Both the position numbers and the translations under genes were made by a program. A stretch of DNA of 64,000 nucleotides from Nocardioides limicola (GTDB taxonomy: Bacteria > Actinomycetota > Actinomycetes > Propionibacteriales > Nocardioidaceae), in NCBI RefSeq assembly GCF_016827675.1, contig NZ_JAERJA010000009.1, forward strand, positions 62,001 to 126,000, written 5' to 3'. This document shows positions 43,802 through 53,993 of this stretch, one piece after another (the stretch's first letter is position 1; each line of letters opens with the position of its first letter). The notes beneath the pieces are model-generated. The model did no database searches, was not told the origin of the DNA, and worked only from the letters and a program-made list of their open reading frames with translations.

Positions 43802-45066
43802 CGATCCGGATCGGTGAGGCCGTCGAGGCGCTGGTGCCCGACGGGATGCCGCTGCGGTTCACGGCGTACGACGGGAGTGCGGTGGGTCCAGACGATGCCC
43901 CCGTCGCTCTGCACCTGCGCAACGAACGCGGGCTCGAGTACCTGATGACGGCCCCCGGCGACCTGGGCATGGCCCGCGCCTACGTGCGCGGCGACATGGT
44001 CGCCGAAGGGGTGCACCCGGGTGACCCGTACCTGTTGGTGGCCGCCCTGGCCGGGGTGCGGTTCCAGCTCCCCGGACCGGCCGAACTGGTGCGACTGATC
44101 CGTGGCCTGGGCCTCAACCACCTCAAGCCGCCGCCGGTCCCGCCCCAGGAGCACCTGCCGCGCTGGCGGCGGGCGATCGAAGGGCTGCGGCATTCGATGA
44201 GCCGGGACGCAGAGGTGATCAGTCACCACTACGACGTCTCCAACCGGTTCTACGAGATGGTGCTCGGCCCGTCCATGACCTACACCTGCGCCGTGTACGA
44301 GACCGAGGACGCCACCTTGGAGGAGGCTCAGGCCGCCAAGTACGACCTGATCTGCCGCAAGCTCGACCTCCAGGCAGGCCAGCGGCTGCTCGATGTCGGC
44401 TGTGGCTGGGGTGGCATGGTCCGCTTCGCCGCCCGGGAGTACGGCGTCCGGGCGCTGGGCGTCACCCTGTCCAGGCAACAGGCCGACTGGGGAAAGCAGG
44501 CCATCGACTCCGAAGGACTCGGGGACCTGGCCGAGATCCGGCACCTGGACTACCGGGACGTGATCGAGGCCGACTTCGATGCGGTCAGTTCGATCGGGCT
44601 GACCGAGCACGTCGGGGTGCGCAACTACCCGGCGTACTTCAGTCACCTGCGGGACCGGCTCAAGCCTGAGGGACGGCTGCTCAACCACTGCATCACCCGA
44701 CCGCACAACCGGCCTCAGGAGACCGGCGCCTTCATCGACCGCTACGTCTTCCCGGACGGGGAACTCACCGGGTCGGGACGGATCGTGACCGCCGCCCAGG
44801 ACGTCGGACTGGAGGTGCAGCACGCGGAGAACTTCCGGGTCCACTACGCCCGCACGTTGGCCGGGTGGTGTCGCAACCTGGTGGCCAACTGGGACGAATG
44901 TGTGGCGGAGGTCGGTGAGGGCACCGCGCGGGTGTGGGGTCTCTACATGGCCGGCTCCCGATTCGGGTTCGAGCGCAACGAGATCCAGCTGCACCACGTG
45001 CTGGCGACCCGGACCGACGGAACGGGGCGGAGCGGCTACCCGTTGCGGCACAGCTTCGGTGCCTGA
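43798..45066 (+). CDS. tmsB: Cyclopropane-fatty-acid-synthase family methyltransferase (TmsB/BfaB type)
   Basis: This 422-residue SAM-dependent methyltransferase acts on phospholipid acyl chains. The SAM motif is LLDVGCGWGGMVRFAA near residue 197. Conserved CFAS segments include VISHHYDVSNRFYEMVLGPSMTYTCAVY, SIGLTEHVG and HCITRPHNRP (HCI type). The tmsA partner is upstream with an ATGA overlap. The pair therefore most likely makes 10-methylstearate from oleate (TmsB methylates, TmsA reduces), rather than cyclopropane lipid; I assign by context. No third gene (tmsC) is visible. Confidence 0.87.
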   Translation: MTIRIGEAVEALVPDGMPLRFTAYDGSAVGPDDAPVALHLRNERGLEYLMTAPGDLGMARAYVRGDMVAEGVHPGDPYLLVAALAGVRFQLPGPAELVRLIRGLGLNHLKPPPVPPQEHLPRWRRAIEGLRHSMSRDAEVISHHYDVSNRFYEMVLGPSMTYTCAVYETEDATLEEAQAAKYDLICRKLDLQAGQRLLDVGCGWGGMVRFAAREYGVRALGVTLSRQQADWGKQAIDSEGLGDLAEIRHLDYRDVIEADFDAVSSIGLTEHVGVRNYPAYFSHLRDRLKPEGRLLNHCITRPHNRPQETGAFIDRYVFPDGELTGSGRIVTAAQDVGLEVQHAENFRVHYARTLAGWCRNLVANWDECVAEVGEGTARVWGLYMAGSRFGFERNEIQLHHVLATRTDGTGRSGYPLRHSFGA

Positions 45067-45079
45067 GGCCCACCCCGGC

Positions 45080-45085
45080 TAGGCT
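45080..45085 (+). promoter_or_regulatory. -10 hexamer TAGGCT, leaderless promoter of the SIP gene
   Basis: TAGGCT sits 6 bases before GTG 45092, so the flavoprotein-era pair likely has its own leaderless transcript, separate from tmsAB. Confidence 0.6.
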
Positions 45086-45091
45086 CACCCG

Positions 45092-45877
45092 GTGAGCACC
45101 CGGGCCCAGCAGCATGTCGTCGACGTGATCGAGCGGCGACAGCTCTCGAACCACCTGGTGCGACTGGTCCTCGGCGGCCCGGGGCTGTCCACGTTCACCA
45201 GCACCGGCATCCCCGACGAGTGGGTCGGGCTGATCGTGCCGGGTCAGTTCCAGAGCCGCTACTACACCGTCACTGCGCTCGACGACGAGCACCTGGTGGT
45301 CGACGTGGTGGTGCACCAGGAAGGCCTGGTCACCAGTTGGGCGGTCGGCGACTGTGTGGGCGACCAGGTGACGATCACCGACCCGAAGGGCTCGTTCGCG
45401 ATGCCCGACGACGCCGGCTGGCTGCATCTGGTCGGCGACCTGACCGCGATGCCTGCTCTGGCCCGGATCCTCACCGAGGTCGGTGACCGGGTGCCTACCC
45501 GGGTGTGGTGCGAGGTGCCCGACGACCTGACCGGCTACCTGCCCGAGGGTGCGGACGTGACCTGGTCCGCGCCCCCGGCCGACCAGGACAGCGCCTTGGC
45601 CGCCCTCGTCGAGGAGATCGACTTCCCGGCTGGCCCGGGCTACTTCTGGATGGCGGGGGAGTCGGCGCAGATGCGGGCGATCCGCAAACACCTGATGCGC
45701 GTGGTCAGGCTCGCATCGACCCAGTACGACGTGATGGGCTACTGGCGCGGCGGCGGCCAGAGACGACAGCCCCGAGCCGTGGATCCGGGTCCGATCTGGT
45801 CCGCCGGCAAGGCGGCGGGCAAGAGCGACGAGCAGATCTGGGCCGACTACGACGCAGCCCAGGAGGCAGCCGAATGA
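45092..45877 (+). CDS. Siderophore-interacting protein (SIP), FAD-dependent ferric reductase
   Basis: This 261-residue protein has an N-terminal FAD-binding domain of the ferredoxin-reductase type (VVDVIERRQLSNHLVRLVLGG; SRYYTVTALDDEHLVVDVVVH with the flavin-binding R-x-Y-T) and a C-terminal NAD(P)H-like SIP domain (GDLTAMPALARIL, YFWMAGESAQMRAIRKHL). Such proteins reduce Fe(III)-siderophores after uptake. The C-terminal tail (IWADYDAAQEAAE) is typical. era overlaps its stop by 4 bases, an unusual partner probably reflecting compact gene packing. Confidence 0.9.
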   Translation: MSTRAQQHVVDVIERRQLSNHLVRLVLGGPGLSTFTSTGIPDEWVGLIVPGQFQSRYYTVTALDDEHLVVDVVVHQEGLVTSWAVGDCVGDQVTITDPKGSFAMPDDAGWLHLVGDLTAMPALARILTEVGDRVPTRVWCEVPDDLTGYLPEGADVTWSAPPADQDSALAALVEEIDFPAGPGYFWMAGESAQMRAIRKHLMRVVRLASTQYDVMGYWRGGGQRRQPRAVDPGPIWSAGKAAGKSDEQIWADYDAAQEAAE

Positions 45878-46791
45878 CCGAACATCGCAGTGGATTCGCC
45901 AGTTTCGTCGGCCGCCCCAACGCCGGCAAGTCGACGCTGACCAACGCGTTGGTCGGCACCAAGGTGGCGATCACCAGTTCGCGGCCACAGACCACGCGGA
46001 CCGTGGTCCGGGGCATCGTGCACCGCCCGGACGCCCAGCTGATCCTGGTGGACACCCCCGGTCTGCACCGGCCGCGCACCCTGCTGGGGGAGCGGCTCAA
46101 CGACCTGGTCAAGAGCACCTGGGGCGAGGTCGACGTGGTCGCCGTCTGCTTCCCCTGCGACCAGAAGATCGGACCCGGGGACCGGTTCCTGGTCGCCGAA
46201 CTGGCGAAGGTGCGCGGCAGCATCAAGATCGCGGTCGCCACCAAGACCGACCTGGCCAGCGGCGAGCGGATCGCCGAGCACCTGATGGACATCGCCGAGG
46301 TCGGTCGCCAGAACGGCATCGACTGGGCCGAGGTGGTGCCGGTCTCTGCGGTGGCCGACGACCAGGTGCAACTGTTGGCCGACCTGCTGGTGGCGTTGAT
46401 GCCCGAGGGGCCGCCGCTGTACCCCGACGGTGAACTCACCGACTCTCCCGAGGAGGCGATCGTCGGCGAACTGATCAGGGAGGCGGCGTTGGAGGGCGTG
46501 CGTGACGAACTGCCGCACTCGATCGCGGTGGTGGTCGAGGAGATGGGGTTGCGGGAGGGGCGTCCCGAGGACAAACCGCTGCTCGACATCCATGCGTCGG
46601 TGTTCGTGGAGCGCGACTCCCAGAAGGGCATCATGATCGGTCACAAGGGCTCCCGGCTGCGCACCGTCGGCACCGCGGCCCGGACCCAGATCGAGGCGAT
46701 GCTCGGCACTCCGGTCTACCTGGACCTGAGGGTCCGGGTGGCCAAGGACTGGCAGCGTGACCCTAGGCAGTTGCGCCGGCTCGGCTTCTGA
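45874..46791 (+). CDS. era: GTPase Era
   Basis: This 305-residue ribosome-assembly GTPase binds 16S rRNA near its 3' end. Motifs: G1 GRPNAGKST (residues 13-21), G2 PQTTRTVVRGI, G3 DTPGLH, G4 TKTD (a variant of NKxD), and a C-terminal KH domain with IMIGHKGSRLRTVGTAAR. Actinobacterial Era commonly has TKTD as here. It overlaps the SIP gene upstream (ATGA). Its 3' end overlaps the convergent Nudix gene by 29 bases. Confidence 0.95.
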   Translation: MTEHRSGFASFVGRPNAGKSTLTNALVGTKVAITSSRPQTTRTVVRGIVHRPDAQLILVDTPGLHRPRTLLGERLNDLVKSTWGEVDVVAVCFPCDQKIGPGDRFLVAELAKVRGSIKIAVATKTDLASGERIAEHLMDIAEVGRQNGIDWAEVVPVSAVADDQVQLLADLLVALMPEGPPLYPDGELTDSPEEAIVGELIREAALEGVRDELPHSIAVVVEEMGLREGRPEDKPLLDIHASVFVERDSQKGIMIGHKGSRLRTVGTAARTQIEAMLGTPVYLDLRVRVAKDWQRDPRQLRRLGF

Positions 46792-47473
46792 TCAGGGGCG
46801 GGTGCAGCGTCTGGGCCGGGCCCACCCGGAACAACTGCGCGGGTCGGCCGCCCAGGCGTGTGGTGGTCTCGCCGGTGGCGATCAGGAACCCTTCTGCGGT
46901 GGTGACCTTGCGGTGGAAGTTCCGGGGGTCCAGGGGCTGACCCCAGACGATCTCGTAGACGCGCCGTAGTTCGGCCACGGTGAACTCGGCCGGGCAGAAG
47001 GCGGCGGCCAGCGGGGAGTACTCCAGTTTGGCTCTGGCCCGTTCGACGCCGTCGGCCAGGATCTGGGCATGGTCGAAGGCGAGCTGTTCGGACGTCAGTT
47101 CGTCGACGGGGCGCCACTGCGCGTCGGCGGCGTCGGAGCCGGCGCGGGGACTGGGCAGGTCGGGTGCCAGGGCCAGGTGGGCCACCGTCACCACCCGCAT
47201 CCGGGGATCTCGGCCGGGGTTCCCGTAGCTGCCGAGCTGCTCGACGTGCACCACGGCGGGGCTCAGCCCGGTCTCCTCCTCGAGCTCCCGGGCGGCGGCG
47301 TCGGCGAGTGACTCGTCGGGGTGGACGAAGCCGCCGGGCAGGGCCCATCGGCCTTCGAAGGGCGGTGCGCCGCGTCGTACGCCCAGCACGCACAGGGTGC
47401 CGTCCCGCACGGTCAGCACCACAAGGTCCACGGTGACCGCGAAGGGTGGATGGTCGGACGCGGCGTACTCCAT
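46763..47473 (-). CDS. NrtR-type Nudix regulator
   Basis: This 236-residue protein has an N-terminal Nudix domain with a complete Nudix box (GGFVHPDESLADAAARELEE followed by ETGL; G-x5-E-x7-REUxEExGU). The C-terminal winged helix is of the NrtR type (FTVAELRRVYEIVWGQPLDP, then RNFHRKV and RPAQLFRV). NrtR proteins repress NAD-metabolism genes and are released by ADP-ribose-type ligands. Here the intact box suggests it may also hydrolyse its ligand. ATG 47473 is chosen because TAGGGT lies exactly 6 bases upstream (47480-47485), which excludes the GTG at 47479. It is divergent from the SPFH-NAD-kinase operon, with two matching operators between. Confidence 0.88.
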   Translation of the reverse strand: MEYAASDHPPFAVTVDLVVLTVRDGTLCVLGVRRGAPPFEGRWALPGGFVHPDESLADAAARELEEETGLSPAVVHVEQLGSYGNPGRDPRMRVVTVAHLALAPDLPSPRAGSDAADAQWRPVDELTSEQLAFDHAQILADGVERARAKLEYSPLAAAFCPAEFTVAELRRVYEIVWGQPLDPRNFHRKVTTAEGFLIATGETTTRLGGRPAQLFRVGPAQTLHPPLIRSRAGATA

Positions 47474-47479
47474 GGCCAC

Positions 47480-47485
47480 ACCCTA
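47480..47485 (-). promoter_or_regulatory. -10 hexamer TAGGGT of the NrtR gene
   Basis: On the minus strand TAGGGT lies 6 bases before ATG 47473, pointing to a leaderless mRNA. The nearer operator (47490-47510) begins 4 bases behind it and would cover the -10/-35 spacer. Confidence 0.6.
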
Positions 47486-47489
47486 CTAC

Positions 47490-47543
47490 TTATCGTCGCC
47501 TTGACGAGAGCCATTGATTCAGTTATCGTCAATCTCACGATAA
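47490..47543. promoter_or_regulatory. Two 21-bp operators (putative NrtR sites)
   Basis: Site 1 (47490-47510) and site 2 (47523-47543) both fit TTATCGTC-N5-GACGATAA: site 1 has two mismatches in the right arm, site 2 one. Their left ends are 33 bases (about three helical turns) apart, so dimers would lie on the same face. Site 1 covers the nrtR promoter; site 2 is directly before the SPFH ribosome site. This supports shared repression of both directions. Confidence 0.75.
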
Positions 47544-47565
47544 CTAGGAGGAGAGGGGTCCCCCG

Positions 47566-48606
47566 ATGGCTGACATCACCCGCTATCCGTTCCGCCGCCA
47601 CCTGCGCGGCAACGCCACCACCCACATCCAGGTGGTACGCCGTGGCAAGGTCGCCAAGCAGGGCGTCGGGGCGTCGTTCTGGTTCCGGCCACTGAGCACC
47701 GTGCTGACCGAGGTGCCCGTCGACGACCGGGAGTTGCCGCTCTTCTTCCACGCCTGGACGGCCGACTTCCAGGACCTGACGGTCCAGGCCACGGTGAGCT
47801 TCCGGTTCGCCGACCCGGCACTGGTCGCCCGACGGGTCGACTTCTCGATCGACCAGGTCGACGGCGTCTGGCGCAGCAACCCACTGGACCAGGTCGCCGG
47901 GCTCCTCACCGAGACCGCCCAGCAGTATGCGCTGGATCAGATCGCCGGCAGCACTCTGACCGAGGCGATGCGCGCCGGCGTCGGCCCGGTCCGGGACGCG
48001 ATCGCGGCCGGTCTCGGTGCCGACGAACGACTCGAGGACACCGGGATCGCGGTGATCGGAGTCCGGGTCGTCGCCCTGCGACCAGAACCGGAGTTGGAGA
48101 AGGCGCTGCTCACCCCGACCCGCGAACAGGTCCAGATCGAGGCGGACCGGGCCATGTACGAACGCCGCGCCGTGGCCGTCGAGCGTGAGCGGGCGATCGG
48201 TGAGAACGAACTGCAGACCCAGATCGAGCTGGCCAGACGCGAGCAGCAACTGGTGGCCCAACGCGGCACCAACGCCCAGCGCGAGGCGACCGAGCGGGCC
48301 GCGGCGGACCGGATCGCCGTCGAGTCGGAGGCCGACCGGGTGCGGGCGATGGCGGACGCCCACGCCGAGGCCGAGCGGACCACCGGCCTGGCGCTGGCTG
48401 AGGCCGACGCGGCCCGGCTGGAGGCCTATCGCGATCTCCCCGAGCACGTGCTGCTCGGGCTGGCTCTGAAGGAGTTGGCCAGCCAACTGCCCCAGATCGA
48501 CCACCTCGTCCTCACCCCGGACCTGTTGGCGCCGGTGCTGGCCAGAATCGGCGTCGGCCGCCCCGTCTCGGCGGGCGTCGGCCCCGCAGCCGCGGGGGAG
48601 TCGTGA
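47566..48606 (+). CDS. SPFH (band 7/flotillin-like) domain protein
   Basis: This 346-residue protein has no signal peptide or transmembrane helix. Residues about 20-190 form an SPFH domain ([51 protein letters not shown]). It is followed by a long Ala/Glu/Arg-rich coiled coil (about 190-290, [26 protein letters not shown]) and a short C-terminal domain. Such proteins form large ring or cage assemblies at membranes. The ribosome site AGGAGGAG precedes ATG 47566. It is coupled by 4 bases to a NAD-kinase-like gene and probably repressed by NrtR. The combination suggests an NAD(P)-linked scaffold; the precise role is unknown. Confidence 0.82.
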   Translation: MADITRYPFRRHLRGNATTHIQVVRRGKVAKQGVGASFWFRPLSTVLTEVPVDDRELPLFFHAWTADFQDLTVQATVSFRFADPALVARRVDFSIDQVDGVWRSNPLDQVAGLLTETAQQYALDQIAGSTLTEAMRAGVGPVRDAIAAGLGADERLEDTGIAVIGVRVVALRPEPELEKALLTPTREQVQIEADRAMYERRAVAVERERAIGENELQTQIELARREQQLVAQRGTNAQREATERAAADRIAVESEADRVRAMADAHAEAERTTGLALAEADAARLEAYRDLPEHVLLGLALKELASQLPQIDHLVLTPDLLAPVLARIGVGRPVSAGVGPAAAGES

Positions 48607-49484
48607 GTCTCGCCCCCCGGGTCGTCGTGGTGCACCGGCGTACCGAGTTGGAGGAGTTGCTGGCTCGCCACGGGACCCTCGGCCAGGCCGCCTTCTTCCT
48701 GTCCAGCCGCGGCCGGGACCTGGCCGAGGTGCAGGCACGGCACGGAGCGACCCGGCGCGCCATCGACCGGGTCGCCGGCGCGATCCCGGTCGACTGGCGC
48801 CGGGGGGCCGTCGAACGGGCCGACCTCGACCGGTTCCTGTTCGCCCCGGGCGACATCGTGGTCGTCGTCGGACAGGACGGCCTGGTCGCCAACGTCGCCA
48901 AGTACCTCGACGGTCAGCCGACGATCGGGATCGACGTCGACCCGGGCCGGAACCCCGGGGTGCTGGTCCGCCATCGCCCGGACGCCGTCGACGACCTGCT
49001 GCGCCGCACCGACGAATGCCGCGAGCTCACCATGGTCGAGGCGACCTCGGACGACGGTCAGCGACTGGTCGCCCTCAACGAGGTGTTCGTGGGCCACCCC
49101 TCACATCAGACGGCCCGCTACCGGCTGGCCGCTCCCGCCGGCGGCGTCGAGCGCCAGGCATCGTCGGGCCTGATCGTGGCTTCGGGCACCGGCGCCACCG
49201 GCTGGTGCCGCTCCATCTGGGAGTCACGCCACAGCACCCGGCAACTACCCGGCCCGACCGAGCAGCGACTGGCCTGGTTCGTCCGGGAGGCGTGGCCGTC
49301 GCCGGCAACCGGCGTGGGTCAGGTCGAGGGCGAGCTGCTGACCGACGACGCGCTCACCGTCGAGGTCGAGTCGGACCGGCTGGTCGCCTTCGGCGACGGG
49401 ATGGAGTCCGACGCGCTGTCGCTGTCGTGGGGGCAGCGGGTGCGGGTGGGGCTGGCGCCTCAACGGCTCCGACTCGTCGGGTGA
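48603..49484 (+). CDS. NAD kinase-like protein with altered GGDG motif
   Basis: This 293-residue protein has the ATP-NAD kinase fold. The GGDG motif appears as GQDG (residues 90-93, [17 protein letters not shown]). The NE-x-x motif follows as [16 protein letters not shown], then the ASGTGATGW loop that binds NAD and a C-terminal beta sandwich. In classic NAD kinases the second Gly of GGDG contacts ATP; a Gln there may change the phosphate donor or abolish activity. The conserved D92 and N/E pair are still present. It is coupled by a GTGA overlap to the SPFH gene and not near NAD biosynthesis genes. Confidence 0.8.
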   Translation: MSLAPRVVVVHRRTELEELLARHGTLGQAAFFLSSRGRDLAEVQARHGATRRAIDRVAGAIPVDWRRGAVERADLDRFLFAPGDIVVVVGQDGLVANVAKYLDGQPTIGIDVDPGRNPGVLVRHRPDAVDDLLRRTDECRELTMVEATSDDGQRLVALNEVFVGHPSHQTARYRLAAPAGGVERQASSGLIVASGTGATGWCRSIWESRHSTRQLPGPTEQRLAWFVREAWPSPATGVGQVEGELLTDDALTVEVESDRLVAFGDGMESDALSLSWGQRVRVGLAPQRLRLVG

Positions 49485-49488
49485 GCGG

Positions 49489-50301
49489 TCACTGGCTGGT
49501 CTTGGCCCAGCAGACCGAACGCCGGTTGCCGACGCGCCACTGCGCCTCGTGGAACCAGGTGTAGCCGTACTCGAAGTCGAGCGGGTAGTTCATCCAGGCA
49601 CCGACCGACTCGGAGCAGAAGTCCCGGGTGCGCACCTCCACCAGCGCATCGCCGGGGTACTCGTCGTCGTCGCGGCCGAGCCGGATGGTGGTGACGGCCC
49701 GCCAGTCGTGGTCGGCTGAGCAGGGCACCTTCACCGAGCCCTCCACGGTCGGCCCCACCGCGCAGGCCATCCACTCGTCCGGCGGCGGAGGCCTGAGCAG
49801 CCCCTTCGCGGTCTCCGGCAGCTCCACGAACTCCACGCTCTGGTCGCCGCCGCCGACCGCGTCGCAGCGATACCAGCGGGCCCCCGCTTCCCAGGCCTTC
49901 TCCGAGGGGCGGAACCAGGCCCAGCTCAGCATGCTGCGCATCACTGCGCTCTCGTCGGCACCCAGGAACTCCTCGAACGCCTCGCTGCACCGGCGGTAGG
50001 CGAAGTTCCCGAGCCGGCTGCTGTCATAGCTCTCCTCGACGAGGCGCTCCGGGAGCTCTCCGACGGCGTACGTCTCAGCCGTGTGCGGTTCCGCGCAGTC
50101 CACGATCCGAGTGGCGTTGCTCGGCTCGGCCACATCCTCGGGCGTGAGCATCCGGCAGGCCCCCAGCTCGGGCAGCTCCACCGAGTCCACCTGGTCGGGG
50201 TCGAGGTCCCGCTCCGTGGCGCCACCGCAGGCGGTCGTGCTGAACAGCGCCACCGCGGCCGCGACGGCAGCGGCGCGGACGGTACGGCCAACGGGTTGCA
50301 C
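49489..50301 (-). CDS. Septum-formation family lipoprotein-like protein
   Basis: This is a 270-residue secreted protein. The signal segment is TVRAAAVAAAVALFSTTACGG, with a cysteine at a plausible but non-canonical lipobox (TTAC). The rest has the actinobacterial 'septum formation' pattern: LGACRMLTPEDV, IVDCAEPHTAETYAVG, YRRCSEAFEEFLG and VPCSADHDWRAVTTIRLG, with several paired cysteines and two C-x-x-x-H-x-x-E/D repeats. GTG 50301 is supported by GGAGG four bases upstream and places the signal peptide at the start. It is convergent with the NAD-kinase-like gene (4-base gap). Confidence 0.78.
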   Translation of the reverse strand: MQPVGRTVRAAAVAAAVALFSTTACGGATERDLDPDQVDSVELPELGACRMLTPEDVAEPSNATRIVDCAEPHTAETYAVGELPERLVEESYDSSRLGNFAYRRCSEAFEEFLGADESAVMRSMLSWAWFRPSEKAWEAGARWYRCDAVGGGDQSVEFVELPETAKGLLRPPPPDEWMACAVGPTVEGSVKVPCSADHDWRAVTTIRLGRDDDEYPGDALVEVRTRDFCSESVGAWMNYPLDFEYGYTWFHEAQWRVGNRRSVCWAKTSQ

Positions 50302-50505
50302 GGAGCCTCCTGCGAGAACGGTCCGGCCGATCGTACCCGCGCTCACTCACCCACCGGACGTGCCATCGACAGGTGGCCCGAAGTGGCTATGTACGCCGGG
50401 CCGTTCGGTGCCTAGCGTCAATGGGAGTGCGGTCGTGGGCTTCGGACGAGCCGCCGGATCACGGGGAAGATACGGGACCGCCCAATCGAAGAGGGTGAAC
50501 CTGTC

Positions 50506-51021
50506 ATGCGCAGAATGTGTGTGGCACTCATCGCTGCCCTGGTGGCAGTGATACTGGTCGGCACTCCGGCACACGCGGGGAACGGCCACTTCATCAAGAG
50601 CCAAACCTCGGCAAGCATGGACGCCAACGGCGTGCTGACGGTGAAGTTCAAGGAAGCCGGCCTTTCGTCCGGCAGCACGCAGGACATCACGATCGGCGCC
50701 ACGATGAACGCCACCTACGCGTGCATCAACAACGGCGGCAACCAGCCGTCGGATCCCAAGAAGGAGCTGGTCACAGCCCATCCGACGGCCAGTGGAAGTT
50801 TCCCCGCCGCCAAGAACGGGCACGTCACCGGGGAGCTGAGCCTGGCGCCGGTGGCTGCGTCGGACGCCCTGTCCTGCCCGGGCGGGCAGACATCGACGCT
50901 GCTGGCGGTGAGTTGGTCGAACATCTGGGTCCGCGATGAGGACACCGGGGCCTATCTCGACATCCCCGGCACCTTCAGCGTGGACTTTGGTGCGCCCGGC
51001 AAGGGCAAGGGCAAGAAGTGA
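50506..51021 (+). CDS. Secreted protein of unknown function
   Basis: This 171-residue protein has a clear Sec signal peptide (residues 1-24, MRRMCVALIAALVAVILVGT, cleavage after AHA). The mature part is an all-beta protein with two cysteines (ATYACINNGG and DALSCPGGQ), probably bonded, and a Gly/Lys-rich tail (GAPGKGKGKK). It resembles small extracellular beta proteins of actinobacteria without a named domain. It is transcribed alone from the 200-bp region shared with the divergent septum-type gene, and followed by a terminator hairpin. Confidence 0.7.
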   Translation: MRRMCVALIAALVAVILVGTPAHAGNGHFIKSQTSASMDANGVLTVKFKEAGLSSGSTQDITIGATMNATYACINNGGNQPSDPKKELVTAHPTASGSFPAAKNGHVTGELSLAPVAASDALSCPGGQTSTLLAVSWSNIWVRDEDTGAYLDIPGTFSVDFGAPGKGKGKK

Positions 51022-51042
51022 GGTACTGACCTAGATGAGGGC

Positions 51043-51070
51043 GACGGGCGACGCCGCGGCGCCGCCCGTC
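51043..51070. terminator. Hairpin between the secreted-protein gene and the NAD(P)H oxidoreductase gene
   Basis: GACGGGCG (51043-51050) and CGCCCGTC (51063-51070) form an 8-bp stem whose 12-nt loop is itself GC-palindromic. It lies between two convergent stops and has no T tract, as is usual in this genome. Confidence 0.7.
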
Positions 51071-51074
51071 GTGG

Positions 51075-51569
51075 TCACTCGCTGAGCAGCGCGGCGATGG
51101 TGCCTCCCAACTCGTACGCCGCAGCCTCGGCCTCGGCGGTCACGTCACCCATCACCTCAAGCACGTCGTAGGCCTGCCGCCACCCCAACGCCCCGGTGAT
51201 GGCCAGCACCGAGCGGACCGCGCCGGTGGTGTCGTACCGGCCATGCACGAGCAGGCCGAAGGGCCTCTTCGCTGTTGCACCGGCGCCTTCGCCCGACGCG
51301 CCGCCCGAGTCGTCCAGGGCGCCACCGACGCCCAGGAACGTGGAGTCGAAGAAGTGCTTCAGGGCCCCGGACATGTAGCCGAAGTTCGCCGGAGTGGCCA
51401 GCAGATAGCCGTCGGCAGCCAGCACGTCCTCGACGGTCGCCTCCAGCGCGGGACGCTCGCTGAGCTGCACCCCGGAGATCTCGTCGTCACCGGCGCCGGC
51501 GAGCAGCGCCGCCACCAGGGCACGCATCGAACGGGTCGGGGAGTGGTGCACCAGCAGCAGGCGGGACAT
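51075..51569 (-). CDS. NAD(P)H-dependent FMN oxidoreductase (flavodoxin fold)
   Basis: This 164-residue flavodoxin-fold protein has N-terminal LLLVHHSPTRSMRALVAALLAG (phosphate loop with S-x-T-x-S-M type), the ATPANFGYMSGALKHFFDST signature of NAD(P)H:FMN reductases, and PFGLLVHGRYDTTGAVRSV. The substrate is unknown. TAAGGT lies exactly 6 bases before ATG 51569 on the minus strand (51576-51581). Its promoter region is shared with the divergent leuA leader, whose -10 lies about 13 bases away. Confidence 0.85.
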   Translation of the reverse strand: MSRLLLVHHSPTRSMRALVAALLAGAGDDEISGVQLSERPALEATVEDVLAADGYLLATPANFGYMSGALKHFFDSTFLGVGGALDDSGGASGEGAGATAKRPFGLLVHGRYDTTGAVRSVLAITGALGWRQAYDVLEVMGDVTAEAEAAAYELGGTIAALLSE

Positions 51570-51608
51570 GTCTCCACCTTAGGCGGGATGCGCTACCCTG
51601 AATCTGTC

Positions 51609-51637
51609 ATGACGCGCGCGTTCCTGCTCCTTGGTCG

Positions 51638-51653
<16 letters not shown>
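51609..51653 (+). CDS. leuL: Leucine leader peptide of leuA
   Basis: This 14-residue frame, MTRAFLLLGRRSEV, has three consecutive Leu codons (CTG CTC CTT) and ends 75 bases before leuA. Leader peptides with a short Leu run before leuA are known from actinobacteria and mark attenuation of leucine biosynthesis. TACCCT lies 9 bases before the ATG, suggesting a nearly leaderless start. The leader resembles the leuS leader in this window in its -LLL- core but shares no other sequence. Confidence 0.85.
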
Positions 51654-53459
<1,806 letters not shown>

Positions 53460-53465
53460 CCGACC

Positions 53466-53960
53466 CTAGAGCCGGGTGAGCCAGGCGACGGCTCGGGCCG
53501 TCACCTGCTCCAGCGGCGCATCCACGTCGACCACCAGCCCGTCCTCGTCGTCCCGGAGCGATTCCAGGGTGGCGATCTGGGATTCCAGGAGGGACGTCGG
53601 CATGAAGTGCTCGCGCGACTCCATCCGGGAGGAGAGCACGTCGGGCGAGCCGACCAGGTGCACGAAGTAGGTTGGCCGGCCCGGCGTCGCCGAACGGAGA
53701 ATGTCACGGTAGGGCACCCGCAGGGCTGAGCAGGTGAGCACCGTGGACACTCCCTCGGCGTCGCGGGCGGCCGTCCACTCGGCCAGCGCCCGTAACCACG
53801 GGAGCCGGTCGGAGTCGGTGAGCGGAATCCCGGCCGACATCTTCTCGATGTTCGCGTCCGGGTGGAAGTCGTCGCCTTCGGCGAGGACCAGGCCCAGGGT
53901 GGCGGCGAGGCCCTGGGCCACGGTCGACTTGCCGGTGCCCGAGACCCCCATCACCACCAC
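53466..53960 (-). CDS. gntK: Gluconokinase
   Basis: This 164-residue P-loop kinase phosphorylates D-gluconate to 6-phosphogluconate. The Walker A motif is GVSGTGKST (residues 5-13). EGDDFHPDANIEKMSAGIPL is the family substrate segment, followed by TCSALRVPYRDILR, HLVGSPDVL and REHFMPTSLLESQ. GTG 53960 gives the usual short N-terminus. Only 33 bases separate it from the divergent gntR ATG, so either the two promoters overlap heavily or gntK begins further upstream inside gntR. Its partner, the gntP transporter, lies beyond gntR. Confidence 0.93.
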   Translation of the reverse strand: MVVMGVSGTGKSTVAQGLAATLGLVLAEGDDFHPDANIEKMSAGIPLTDSDRLPWLRALAEWTAARDAEGVSTVLTCSALRVPYRDILRSATPGRPTYFVHLVGSPDVLSSRMESREHFMPTSLLESQIATLESLRDDEDGLVVDVDAPLEQVTARAVAWLTRL

Positions 53961-53980
53961 GTGCAGCGGTCGTGGCTCGC

Positions 53981-53986
53981 TAGGCT
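53981..53986 (+). promoter_or_regulatory. -10 hexamer TAGGCT of gntR
   Basis: TAGGCT lies 7 bases before ATG 53994, inside the 33-bp gap with gntK, implying a leaderless gntR mRNA. Confidence 0.55.
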
Positions 53987-53993
53987 GCGTGGC

